64,000 bases of DNA from assembly GCF_900188125.1 (NCBI RefSeq), contig NZ_FZOW01000008.1:124001-188000 (forward strand), given 5' to 3'. Shown piece after piece: positions 34,867-42,939 of the stretch (positions are counted from its first letter, which is position 1; every line of letters starts with the position of its first letter). The notes under the pieces were generated by a model. It was not told the origin of the DNA, made no database searches, and saw nothing but the letters and a program-made list of their open reading frames with translations. The position numbers and the translations under genes were made by a program. The stretch is from Rhodococcoides kyotonense. Its GTDB lineage: Bacteria; Actinomycetota; Actinomycetes; Mycobacteriales; Mycobacteriaceae.

Positions 34867-35719
34867 CTGCGTTTCCCTTCTCCAGCACGGCTTCCAACCC
34901 GTAGTCGCGGTGGTTGTCCACGAGTTGCCGGGTGTAGTCGTGCCGAGGTTCGTTCATCAACCGCTCGGCCGTTCCCGCTTCCACGACACCGCCGTCGCGC
35001 ATGACGATGACGTCGTCGCACACCTGCGCGACGACGGCCAGATCATGCGAGACCAAGACCAAGGCAAGTCCGAGCTCGATGCGAAGGTCGTCGATGAGAT
35101 CGAGAACCACGGCCTGCACTGTGACATCGAGCGCGGTGGTGGCCTCGTCGGCGATCAGTAGTTCTGGTTCGGCGCACACCGCGATCGCGATCAAGACTCG
35201 CTGCAGCATGCCTCCGGACAGCTCGTACGGGTGCTGCCGGTACACCGATTCGGGATCGCGCAGCCCCATCTTGGCGAACAGCTCGACAGCGCGCTTCTTC
35301 GCATCCTTGCGCGAGAGCCCGACGGTCGCCCGGAGCGCCTCGGCAAGCTGCTCGCCGACGCGTATCGACGGGTTGAGATAGGCGGACGGGTCCTGGAAGA
35401 CCGCAGAAATTCGTGTTCCGCGCAGTGGCCGCCATTGCTTGCTGTTCAACTCGGTCAGCTCGGTGCCGTCGAAGTCGATGGAACCCGAGGACACTGCGAG
35501 GCCGTCGGGCAGAATTCCGAGAATCGCTCTGCACGTCAACGACTTTCCGCTGCCGGACTCGCCGACGATACCGAGCGCTCCGCCCTTGTTCAGCACGAAG
35601 TCGACGCCGCGCACCAACTCGGTGCCGTCGGCGAGGCCGATGTGCAGATCGCTGACCGTCAAGATCGGAACACGCTTATTAGCAGCGCTTTTCGTCAGTT
35701 CGACCGTTTCAGTGGACAT
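34856..35719 (-). CDS. Peptide/nickel-type ABC importer ATPase (OppD-like)
   Basis: 287-residue ATP-binding subunit, first of the two ATPases. Walker A GESGSGKSL, signature LSGGMLQRV, Walker B LLIADEAT and switch histidine in VSHDL are present. LSGGMLQRV is typical of OppD/DppD proteins. The gene overlaps the upstream permease by 11 bp and the OppF-like gene by 11 bp. It would form the nucleotide-binding heterodimer at the cytoplasmic face of the importer. The substrate is set by the lipoprotein at 37603-39126. Confidence 0.9.
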   Translation of the reverse strand: MSTETVELTKSAANKRVPILTVSDLHIGLADGTELVRGVDFVLNKGGALGIVGESGSGKSLTCRAILGILPDGLAVSSGSIDFDGTELTELNSKQWRPLRGTRISAVFQDPSAYLNPSIRVGEQLAEALRATVGLSRKDAKKRAVELFAKMGLRDPESVYRQHPYELSGGMLQRVLIAIAVCAEPELLIADEATTALDVTVQAVVLDLIDDLRIELGLALVLVSHDLAVVAQVCDDVIVMRDGGVVEAGTAERLMNEPRHDYTRQLVDNHRDYGLEAVLEKGNAGVR

Positions 35720-36581
35720 CGGCGGCGACCTTCTTCGTCTCGGGTGTGCGTCGGGCCCTCGGGCGTCCGGTGGCGTCGCGTATCGCGTCGGCGATGGCGT
35801 TGAGTGCCCACACGGTCGCGACGATCAACAGCGCTGGAACGACGGGTGACCACGGCGCTTGGTACAGGTACTGCAACCCACCCGCCAACAAACCACCCCA
35901 CGTGGGATTCGGTGGTACGACGCCGATTCCGAGGAACGTGAGCGATGCGACGATGACGAGACTCGCGCCGGTCATCGTCGCGAACGTGACGCCGACGGCG
36001 GGCGCTACCTTGCGGACGGCATGGCGCAGCACGATCCAGCGTGTCGTCGCACCCATCAGCGCCGCCGCTTCGACGTACTGGGATGTTGCGACGGTCATCG
36101 CCGCGGCGCGGGTGACGCGGTAGAACGCGGGTGCGATGAGGATTCCGACAGCGAACATCGCTTGCGCGAGACCGTTACCCAGTAGCGCCGTCATCGCCAC
36201 GGCGAACACGAGGAACGGCAAGGTGATCAACGCATCCATCAATCGCAGCGTGAACCATTCGACTCCGCGCCCGAGGTAGACCGACAAGAAGCCGGGGATC
36301 ACGCCGAGCAGGAAGCCCACCGCGACGGACTGCAGTGCTGACAGCACCGACACCGTCGAGCCGGCCAGCACGCGGCTGAACACGTCTCGTCCGACGTTGT
36401 CGGTTCCGAGCCAGTGCACCGAACTCGGGCCCTGGAGAATCGCGGTGCTGTCCTGTTCGAGTGGGTCGAACGGGGCAAGCACAGGTCCGAGGACGGCGAG
36501 GAGTACGACGATCGCCAAGACGGCGAACGCCAGCTGCACCGATCGGTATCGCACGAGTGTCGAGAACATGTCTTGTTTCAC
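35709..36581 (-). CDS. ABC importer permease (DppC-like)
   Basis: About 290-residue inner-membrane permease with six predicted helices and the binding-protein-dependent transport signature region (EAAALMGATTRWIVLRHAVRKV), where the EAA loop contacts the ATPases. An N-terminal HWLGTDNVGRDVFSRVLAG block identifies the DppC/OppC subfamily. The GTG at 36581 overlaps the stop of the other permease (GTGA); an ATG at 36569 is the alternative. The long upstream open frame was rejected because it lies within the DppB-like gene. The 3' end overlaps the OppD-like gene. Confidence 0.88.
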   Translation of the reverse strand: MKQDMFSTLVRYRSVQLAFAVLAIVVLLAVLGPVLAPFDPLEQDSTAILQGPSSVHWLGTDNVGRDVFSRVLAGSTVSVLSALQSVAVGFLLGVIPGFLSVYLGRGVEWFTLRLMDALITLPFLVFAVAMTALLGNGLAQAMFAVGILIAPAFYRVTRAAAMTVATSQYVEAAALMGATTRWIVLRHAVRKVAPAVGVTFATMTGASLVIVASLTFLGIGVVPPNPTWGGLLAGGLQYLYQAPWSPVVPALLIVATVWALNAIADAIRDATGRPRARRTPETKKVAADVH

Positions 36582-37606
36582 TCTCTCCGCTTGGCTGCAG
36601 GCTGGAGGGTGCCCTGGGTGATGTTGACGACGATGTTGCACACCAACACGAACACGATGGCGACGACGAGAGTGCCCTGCACGATGGGCACGTCTCCGCG
36701 GAGCGCCGAATCGGCTGCGAGACGACCGAATCCGGGCATCGAGAACATCGTCTCCATGACGACCGCGCCGCCGATCAGCGTCGGAATCTTCATGCCGAGG
36801 ATCGCAAGTGCCGGGCCAGCACCGTTTCGGAGCGCGTGGACGAACAGGATTCTTCGCGGACTGATCCCTCGGACGACTGCGCCGACGATGTAGTTCTGGT
36901 CGAGTTCGGCGACCAGGCCCGTCCGTAGCTGGCGGGCGATGTCGGCGACGACGTCCATGCTCAGCGCGACGGCGGGCATGATCACCAGCATCAGCCATCG
37001 TCCTGGATCTTCCTCCAGCGGAACGTAACCCGCGGACGGCAACCAGCCGAGCCACACGCTGAACACGAGGATCAACCCGATCGAGATGACGAACGGCGGA
37101 AGTGTCGATACCACCGACGTGTAAGCCGTGACGGCCCTGTCGAACAAGCTCCCCCGGTACACCGCAGCCAGCAGACCGAGGCCGACGCCGAAGATCAGTC
37201 CGATCACGAGAGCCAGTCCGGCGATCGATGCGCTGACCGCCAGACGCTGACCGATGAGTTCGGACACGGGAATTCGGTTGAACCACGAGACGCCGAGGTC
37301 ACCCGTCAGGACTCCGGACATCCAATCGGTGTACTGAGCCCACACCGGTTTGTCGAGACCGAACTCGGCGTCGATTCGAGCGATGGTCTCCGGAGTCGCC
37401 GCGTCCCCGGCGATGCCTGCGGCCGGGTTCAATCCGCTTGTCGCACCGAGGAGGAACGTGATGAGCGTCGAGAACAGAAAGACCGGAACGACGATCAGTA
37501 CGGTGCCGAGAACGACACGTAGAACCGCGCGCAGCCGCACCGCCCACACCGAGGGCGCTGGTACTCCCTCGGTGCGAGCGGATTCGATCGCCGTCGTCGT
37601 CGTCAT
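36578..37606 (-). CDS. ABC importer permease (DppB-like)
   Basis: 342-residue inner-membrane permease of the DppB/OppB type with about six helices. After the first helix comes a periplasmic loop (FGLDKPVWAQYTDWMSGVLTGDLG) characteristic of DppB proteins. The EAA-like loop is near the C-terminal third (DQNYIVGAVVRGISPRRILFVHALRNG). The ATG at 37606 overlaps the lipoprotein stop (ATGA), so the operon is translationally coupled here. Confidence 0.88.
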   Translation of the reverse strand: MTTTTAIESARTEGVPAPSVWAVRLRAVLRVVLGTVLIVVPVFLFSTLITFLLGATSGLNPAAGIAGDAATPETIARIDAEFGLDKPVWAQYTDWMSGVLTGDLGVSWFNRIPVSELIGQRLAVSASIAGLALVIGLIFGVGLGLLAAVYRGSLFDRAVTAYTSVVSTLPPFVISIGLILVFSVWLGWLPSAGYVPLEEDPGRWLMLVIMPAVALSMDVVADIARQLRTGLVAELDQNYIVGAVVRGISPRRILFVHALRNGAGPALAILGMKIPTLIGGAVVMETMFSMPGFGRLAADSALRGDVPIVQGTLVVAIVFVLVCNIVVNITQGTLQPAAKRRE

Positions 37607-39126
37607 GAGACCGTGACGCCTTCCCATCGGACCTGGGACGGGAGGATGTTCAGGTTCTGCAGATCAGGGTTCGACACGATGATCCACGGGGTGCTGAACA
37701 GGTAGTTGGTGGGCGACTGCTCCACACCGACCTTCACAGCATTCCACAGGCGGTTCTTGTACTCGGGATCCTCGATCGGCGTGCTGCGCACCTCTTCGAG
37801 CGCGGCGGTGAACTCGGGTGATGCGTGCGGTCCGGAGAGGTTCATGATGCCCTGGGGCCCGTACGTGGCCAGCAGGTTCTGCACCGGCGACTCGCGCCCG
37901 ATGGTGCCGTCCGTTGCGAGCTGCGGGTTCTTCGCGAGGTAGACCTCGCTCTGCCATGTGGACGACCCCGGCGGCACGACGGAGATGGTCGACTCGACGC
38001 CGATCTTCTTCAGCTGCGCCTGTGCGAGTTCCGCACGGTCGGTTGCCGTCGACATCGCGGTGATCTGGATAGACAACTGTCCCGGCCCGTACCCGGCCTC
38101 CTGCAGCAGGCTCACCGCACGGTCGGGATCGTAGCTCCACAGGTCTTCGATCTCGGGGTTGAACGCGAGGTAGCCCTCCGGGAACGGCTGGCTCGTCGTA
38201 CTGCCGAGTCCGCCGGTGATGACGTCGACGAACGCCTGCCGATCGAAGGCGTATCGGAATGCTTCGACCACCTTGGGGTTGTCGAACGGCGCCTTGTTCA
38301 GGTTGATCGAGACGTTGTTCGCGGCCAACGACGGTTCGACGGTCACGTTCAGTCCCGCTGCTTCGGCTTCCTTCGCTTGCAGCGCAGGCAATGTCGCGAA
38401 GTCGATCGAGCCGGACTGTACGCCTGCGACGAGGGTCGCCGGGTCAGGTGCGACGGTCAACTCGAACCGATCGATGTTGATGTTCGCCGCATCCCAGTAG
38501 TCCGGGTTCTTCTCGAAGTACGCATGGTCCTCGGCGACGAACTCGGTGATCTTGAACGGGCCTGCTCCGACGGGCCACACGCTGAGCTTCTGTGTGTCCG
38601 ACGCGGCGGCCGGGCTCGAGATCGCGCCGGTGCGTCCTGCTACCAGGTACGGAATCTGGTAGTCCGGGTACGCCAGCTTCAGAGTCACGTCGGTGGCGCT
38701 GTCGGCAGTGACTTCGGTGACGTCGGCCAACTGATCTTTGAGGAACGAATCCTCCTGCGTCTTACCGCGATCGAAGAACGCCTTGACGGCGGCCGCGTCG
38801 AGCGCGGTGCCGTCGGAGAACGTCAGGCCCTCGCGCAGCGTGAAGGTCACTGCGGTTCCGGTGGGGTCGTACTCCCAGCTCTCGGCGAGCGACGGTTCGA
38901 CGTCGCCGCTCTCGTCGAGGCGGGTCAGCGACGCGTACGCGAGGCTGATGGTGTTGATGTCGTTGCCGGTGCGGCTGGTCACCGGATCCCACGACGTGGG
39001 CAGGCTGAACGCCCACTTGACCTCGGACCCTTCGGATCCGCTCGCGCCACCGCATGCGGTTGCGACAAGGGACACGATGACCCCGAGTGCTGCTACGCCG
39101 GCGAGACGCCGACCCGACTTGCTCAC
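37603..39126 (-). CDS. Extracellular solute-binding lipoprotein, family 5
   Basis: 507-residue substrate-binding protein of family 5 (peptide/nickel type), anchored as a lipoprotein. The signal peptide ends with LVATACGG, a slightly unusual lipobox with Ala at -3. The mature domain has the family-5 segments LREGLTFSDGTALDAAAVKAFF and KNPDYWD. The GTG at 39126 is preceded by AGGAG 7 nt upstream and was chosen over a longer frame that would run into the monooxygenase. It starts the importer cistrons, 31 bp after the monooxygenase stop. Ligand unknown; sulfonates, sulfones or sulfur-containing peptides are candidates by context. Confidence 0.9.
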   Translation of the reverse strand: MSKSGRRLAGVAALGVIVSLVATACGGASGSEGSEVKWAFSLPTSWDPVTSRTGNDINTISLAYASLTRLDESGDVEPSLAESWEYDPTGTAVTFTLREGLTFSDGTALDAAAVKAFFDRGKTQEDSFLKDQLADVTEVTADSATDVTLKLAYPDYQIPYLVAGRTGAISSPAAASDTQKLSVWPVGAGPFKITEFVAEDHAYFEKNPDYWDAANINIDRFELTVAPDPATLVAGVQSGSIDFATLPALQAKEAEAAGLNVTVEPSLAANNVSINLNKAPFDNPKVVEAFRYAFDRQAFVDVITGGLGSTTSQPFPEGYLAFNPEIEDLWSYDPDRAVSLLQEAGYGPGQLSIQITAMSTATDRAELAQAQLKKIGVESTISVVPPGSSTWQSEVYLAKNPQLATDGTIGRESPVQNLLATYGPQGIMNLSGPHASPEFTAALEEVRSTPIEDPEYKNRLWNAVKVGVEQSPTNYLFSTPWIIVSNPDLQNLNILPSQVRWEGVTVS

Positions 39127-39157
39127 TTGATACTCCTGGAGAGAATGTTGACGGTGG

Positions 39158-40540
39158 TCAGACGGTCGCGGACAGCGAACCGGGGAGCGGCGGCGGAGCG
39201 ATACCGTCGCGGGTAGCGCGGGTGTGGCGGTTCTCCACGAAAGGAAGACCGAGGTTGTCGCGCAACGTGTTTCCTTCGTAGTCCTCGCGCACGACGCCGC
39301 GTTCGCGCAGGATCGGCAGAACCTCGTCGACGAAACGCTGGAACTGTGCCGGGTGGCCGATGTGGATGTTGATGCCGTCGAGTGCACGGCCGTCGAACCA
39401 GCGCTGCAGTTCGTCGGCCACGGTCACCGCACTACCGGTGAACGGGGACTTCTTCGGCGCGTTCAACGCCTCGACCGTCTGACGCAGCGTGAAGCCGCGG
39501 TCGACCGCGAGGTCGGTGATCTTCTTGGCCTGCGTGTAGAAGCTTCGCTCGGCGTGTTGCAGAGCCGAGGTGGGGAACGGTGCATCCAGATCGTACCGAG
39601 TGAAGTCGTGCCAACCGAACGGACGGCCGAGCTCTTGCACGGATTTGTCGAAGTCGTTGTCCGCCAGCTGCGTTGCGAGCTCCAGTTCGCGTGCGTCGTC
39701 GTCGGTGTCGCCCACCGTGACCGACACACCGGGCAGGACGACGATGTCCTCGGGATCACGACCGTATGCGGCCGCGCGACCCTTGATGTCCGCATAGAAG
39801 GCGGCGCCTGCGTCGAAATTGGGTGCGTGCGTGAAGATTCCGTCGGCGATACGTGCACCGAGGTCGCGGCCCTGCTCTGAGTCGCCTGCTTGGAAGATGA
39901 CCGGCTGGCCCTGACGAGAGCGCTCGATGTTGAGTGGGCCGACGACCGAGAAGTACTCACCGCGATGGTCGAGAGTGTGCAGCTTGCTCGGATCGAGGAA
40001 CGTACGTGCATCCTTGTCGCGCGGAAATGCGTCGTCCTCGTAAGAATCCCACAGCGCCTTGACGACCTCGACGTGCTCGAGCGCACGCCCGTACCGCGTC
40101 GCGTAGTCGTAGTGCTCGTCGAGACTGTAGTTACCCGCTGTGCCTGCGTCGCCACTGGTGACGACGTTCCATCCGGCCCGACCGCGACTGATCAAGTCGA
40201 GCGAGGAGAAGCGTCGGGCGACATTGAACGGCTGGTTGAACGACGTCGTGAGCGTCCCCACGAGACCGATGTGATCGGTGGCAACGGCCAACGCGGACAA
40301 CAACGTCAGCGGTTCGAGGCGGTTGAGGTAGTGAGGCGGCGACGACGGGGTGATGAACTGGCTGTCGACGATGAAGACGAGATCGAATTTCGCCTGCTCG
40401 GCCAAGCGGGCGTACTGGATGTACCAGTCGATGTCGACGCTGGCGTCACCGGGGATCTCGGGGTCGAGCCACGAGTAGGGATGACCGGGGCCACCGGTCG
40501 GGGTGAGAACGGCCCCCAATTTCAGTTGCCGTTTCGTCAT
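39158..40540 (-). CDS. NtaA/DmoA-family FMN-dependent monooxygenase
   Basis: 460-residue bacterial-luciferase-like flavin monooxygenase of the NtaA/SnaA/DmoA/DszA family, which use FMNH2 from a separate reductase to cleave C-S or C-N bonds. The family motifs LDLISRGRAGWNVVTS and SRQGQPVIFQAG are intact. AAGGAG lies 7 nt before the ATG at 40540. It is the first gene of the importer operon and is preceded by a region with candidate operators. Family members attack dimethylsulfide (DmoA), dibenzothiophene sulfone (DszA) or nitrilotriacetate (NtaA), so the exact substrate cannot be assigned. The broken paralogue at the operon's far end still carries TAG in place of the conserved Trp. Confidence 0.88.
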   Translation of the reverse strand: MTKRQLKLGAVLTPTGGPGHPYSWLDPEIPGDASVDIDWYIQYARLAEQAKFDLVFIVDSQFITPSSPPHYLNRLEPLTLLSALAVATDHIGLVGTLTTSFNQPFNVARRFSSLDLISRGRAGWNVVTSGDAGTAGNYSLDEHYDYATRYGRALEHVEVVKALWDSYEDDAFPRDKDARTFLDPSKLHTLDHRGEYFSVVGPLNIERSRQGQPVIFQAGDSEQGRDLGARIADGIFTHAPNFDAGAAFYADIKGRAAAYGRDPEDIVVLPGVSVTVGDTDDDARELELATQLADNDFDKSVQELGRPFGWHDFTRYDLDAPFPTSALQHAERSFYTQAKKITDLAVDRGFTLRQTVEALNAPKKSPFTGSAVTVADELQRWFDGRALDGINIHIGHPAQFQRFVDEVLPILRERGVVREDYEGNTLRDNLGLPFVENRHTRATRDGIAPPPLPGSLSATV

Positions 40541-40601
40541 GGCTGTACTCCTTCGTCATATGCCGAAAGGTCGTTGTTCGGCACGCTGCGGGAAAGTGTA
40601 T

Positions 40602-40684
40602 GGAACAAAAGATCGTCTGCCGAGAGTTAAATTCTCGATGGTTTGAAACATATTGTTTTGTTGCGCGAGGTGGTTCGAACAAAC
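40602..40684 (-). promoter_or_regulatory. Candidate operator region of the monooxygenase-importer operon
   Basis: The 148-bp gap between the regulator stop and the monooxygenase ATG contains GAACAAAAG (40603-40611), ACATATTGTTTTGTT (40648-40662) and TTCGAACAAAC (40674-40684). All three have near-copies in the regulator-metY intergenic region (42795-42871). They are AT-rich islands in otherwise GC-rich DNA. They probably bind the MocR-type regulator encoded between the two regions, or a general sulfur regulator. Confidence 0.5.
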
Positions 40685-40688
40685 ATCG

Positions 40689-42053
40689 TCAGTCGAAGTA
40701 CTCCCTCGCCGATTCGGCCACGGCGATGGCGACCAGATCGGCCAACTGATCGATTCCTTCTGTCTCGTCGGGCAATTGGGTCGCCGAGATCCGCAGCAGG
40801 TTGCGTCCGGACTGCTCGACGAACGAGCGTGAGCCCGCGCCGACGGAGATCCCCTGACGCGCCAGGGCGACGAGTGCCGCGGTCTCGTCCGTCACCGCGA
40901 CCCACACGACCAGGCTGTGCCGCCCTGCGAATGCTTCGATGCCGCGGGCGCGCAGTGCACCGAGGAGCGCTCCGCGCCTGGATGCGTAGCGGTCTCGCGC
41001 GAGATCGACCGAGCGCTTGGCGTCGTCGCTGCCGATGAGATAGGCGAGCGTGTTCTGCAGAATCCGACTGTTCGAGCCGACTCCGTGGCTTCGCAATTTC
41101 ATCGCGGTCTCGATCAGATCCTTCGATCCACCGAGAACCGATGTGCGGACGTCGATGCCGTATGCCTTGCAGTAACTGCGAATTCGCACGACACGATCGG
41201 GCAGAACGACACCGAGCGACGGCAACTCCTCGGACTCGAGAGGGCCGATGGAGTCGTCCTCGATCACCCATACGCCCCTGTGCCGTTCGAGTACCCGAGC
41301 CAGTTGCGACGTCCTCTCGGCGGACACGACATGGTCGACGGCGAACGGCGCACCCGGCTGGAACACGAAAGCTACTGCACCCGAACGTAAAGCGAGATCG
41401 AGCGAGTCGGGCTTCGGTCCACCGGAGTCCGCGTCGACCCCGATCGCGTGCAGTCCGAGGTCCCGAATCGTGTCCAGCACACCGGGTCCGAGGGGTTCGT
41501 CGACGGCGATCGTCGACCCAGGTGGGGCTGCTGCCTCGATCGCGAGCAGCAAGGCTTCGGTTCCGCCACCGGCCGTCGCCCACGCCTGCGGCTCGAACGG
41601 CCACCCGCCTGCCACGGCGATCCTCAGCCGTTCGGTCATCAGCTCGCGACCGAATACATTCAATGTCTCGGCACCGAGGCTGGACATCAACGCGTCCGAC
41701 AGCGATGGCTGCAACGCCAGGTCCGGAGCGTTCTGCGCCAGGTCTACGCCACGCCAATCGGGAATTCCCCTCTCGGGCACGCTGTCCCGAGGCGGAAGTA
41801 CGACGGTGCCGCCGCGGCGACGTGTCTGCACGAAGCCTTGCTCCTGCAGTTGGCCCCACGCGTGGACGATCGATCCGACGCTGAACTCACCGGCCTTGGC
41901 AAGCGCACGGACCGTCGGCAACCGATCACCGGGCGACAACTCACCCGACCTGATCAGGTCGGCGATCGCGTCGGCGAGATCGCCGCTTCGGCCCGCGATG
42001 CGCTCGAACAGCCACTCGGGCGCAATCGCATCCGAATCCAAGAGAGTTCCCAT
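40689..42053 (-). CDS. MocR-type (GntR + aminotransferase) transcriptional regulator
   Basis: 454-residue regulator. Residues 25-95 form a GntR winged helix (GDLADAIADLIRSGELSPGDRLPTVRALA), and the rest is a class I aminotransferase fold. The PLP-binding lysine is probably Lys296 in SYCKAYG, followed by the conserved Arg. MocR proteins typically sense an amino-acid-like ligand through PLP. The start at ATG 42053 lies 8 bp after the hydrolase stop, and there is no strong ribosome-binding site, so translation may depend on the upstream gene. Lying between two operons with shared candidate operators, it is the likely local controller of the organosulfur genes. Confidence 0.85.
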   Translation of the reverse strand: MGTLLDSDAIAPEWLFERIAGRSGDLADAIADLIRSGELSPGDRLPTVRALAKAGEFSVGSIVHAWGQLQEQGFVQTRRRGGTVVLPPRDSVPERGIPDWRGVDLAQNAPDLALQPSLSDALMSSLGAETLNVFGRELMTERLRIAVAGGWPFEPQAWATAGGGTEALLLAIEAAAPPGSTIAVDEPLGPGVLDTIRDLGLHAIGVDADSGGPKPDSLDLALRSGAVAFVFQPGAPFAVDHVVSAERTSQLARVLERHRGVWVIEDDSIGPLESEELPSLGVVLPDRVVRIRSYCKAYGIDVRTSVLGGSKDLIETAMKLRSHGVGSNSRILQNTLAYLIGSDDAKRSVDLARDRYASRRGALLGALRARGIEAFAGRHSLVVWVAVTDETAALVALARQGISVGAGSRSFVEQSGRNLLRISATQLPDETEGIDQLADLVAIAVAESAREYFD

Positions 42054-42061
42054 GAAGTCGA

Positions 42062-42745
42062 CTACCGCGTCGCGAGGGCGCCCGCGGCACGGACGATGAT
42101 GTCCGGCGCGCCGGGAAGTCGGAGTCGTTCGAGAAACTGGACGATCTCTGCAGCCACGGAGCGATGGGAGACGTCGTTGAGAATGTCGTGGCGTCCGCCG
42201 TCGACGAGCACGACACGGGCGTCGGGCAGCTCTTCGGCGAGTCGGGTGACGGCGTCGACCGAGCTGACCACGTCGGATGCTCCGTGCACGACCAGAGTGG
42301 GGACGCGAACTTCGGCGAGCACGCCGGCGGTCGCAGTCGGCGCTTCCGTCGCCAATACACCGCGGTCGAGGCTGGCCGCGTCGCCCAAGACGCCGCGGTG
42401 AACCGGGCACGCAGAACGGACGTCGAGCTCGTCGTCCCACGTGGTCGTGGTGTCGACAAGAAGTCCTGCCGCGACGGCCGCGGTGACGGCATCGTTCGAC
42501 GACGCGACCGCCAAAGCCGTCAGCGCGCCACTGTCGGATCCGACGACCACGACCGGCAGCGACGCGTCGGCGCTGGTGACGGCATCGGTCACAGCAGGCT
42601 GGTTCTCGACGACGGCGACGCGGTACCCGTCGAACGCGATTCGACGTGCGAATCGGGCGTAGACCCCCGCGTGCTCACCCCGACCGGTCACGACGACCAC
42701 CGAGCCACGCACGTTCGTTTCGGGTTCCAGCCAGTCGATGCTCAC
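42062..42745 (-). CDS. Alpha/beta-hydrolase-fold protein with Asp at nucleophile site
   Basis: 227-residue compact alpha/beta-hydrolase-like protein. The nucleophile elbow reads GSDSG, putting Asp71 at the position normally held by Ser; candidate acid and His residues lie in VVHGASDVV and DGGRHDIL. Monoacylglycerol-lipase-like enzymes have GHSMG here, while haloalkane dehalogenases use Asp, so the chemistry is uncertain. GTG 42745 has AAGGA 6 nt upstream. It forms a two-gene operon with the MocR regulator and is divergent from metY. The role in sulfur metabolism is inferred only from position. Confidence 0.7.
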   Translation of the reverse strand: MSIDWLEPETNVRGSVVVVTGRGEHAGVYARFARRIAFDGYRVAVVENQPAVTDAVTSADASLPVVVVGSDSGALTALAVASSNDAVTAAVAAGLLVDTTTTWDDELDVRSACPVHRGVLGDAASLDRGVLATEAPTATAGVLAEVRVPTLVVHGASDVVSSVDAVTRLAEELPDARVVLVDGGRHDILNDVSHRSVAAEIVQFLERLRLPGAPDIIVRAAGALATR

Positions 42746-42794
42746 AGATGTCCTTACTCGAGATGTATGCGCAGGTTGTGTCGCCACTTTGTCT

Positions 42795-42871
42795 CGAACA
42801 AACGAATCGAACAAGACTAAAAATCGGGCAGAACAAAAGTCGTGCAAACGGTCGATACATAGTGTTTTGTT
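42795..42871. promoter_or_regulatory. Divergent operator/promoter region, hydrolase-mocR versus metY
   Basis: The 194-bp divergent region contains CGAACAAACG (42795-42804), a further TCGAACAAG (from 42807), GAACAAAAG (42831-42839) and ACATAGTGTTTTGTT (42857-42871), then another GGAACATATTTGTTC. The third and fourth match elements before the monooxygenase operon at 8-9 of 9 and 14 of 15 bases. A GAACA/TGTTC theme repeats in both orientations. This suggests one regulator acting at both promoters. Confidence 0.5.
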
Positions 42872-42939
42872 CGGAACATATTTGTTCTCGACGTCGCACA
42901 AACCTCGCGGCCCCTGATCGACGAAAGGGCGATACACCC

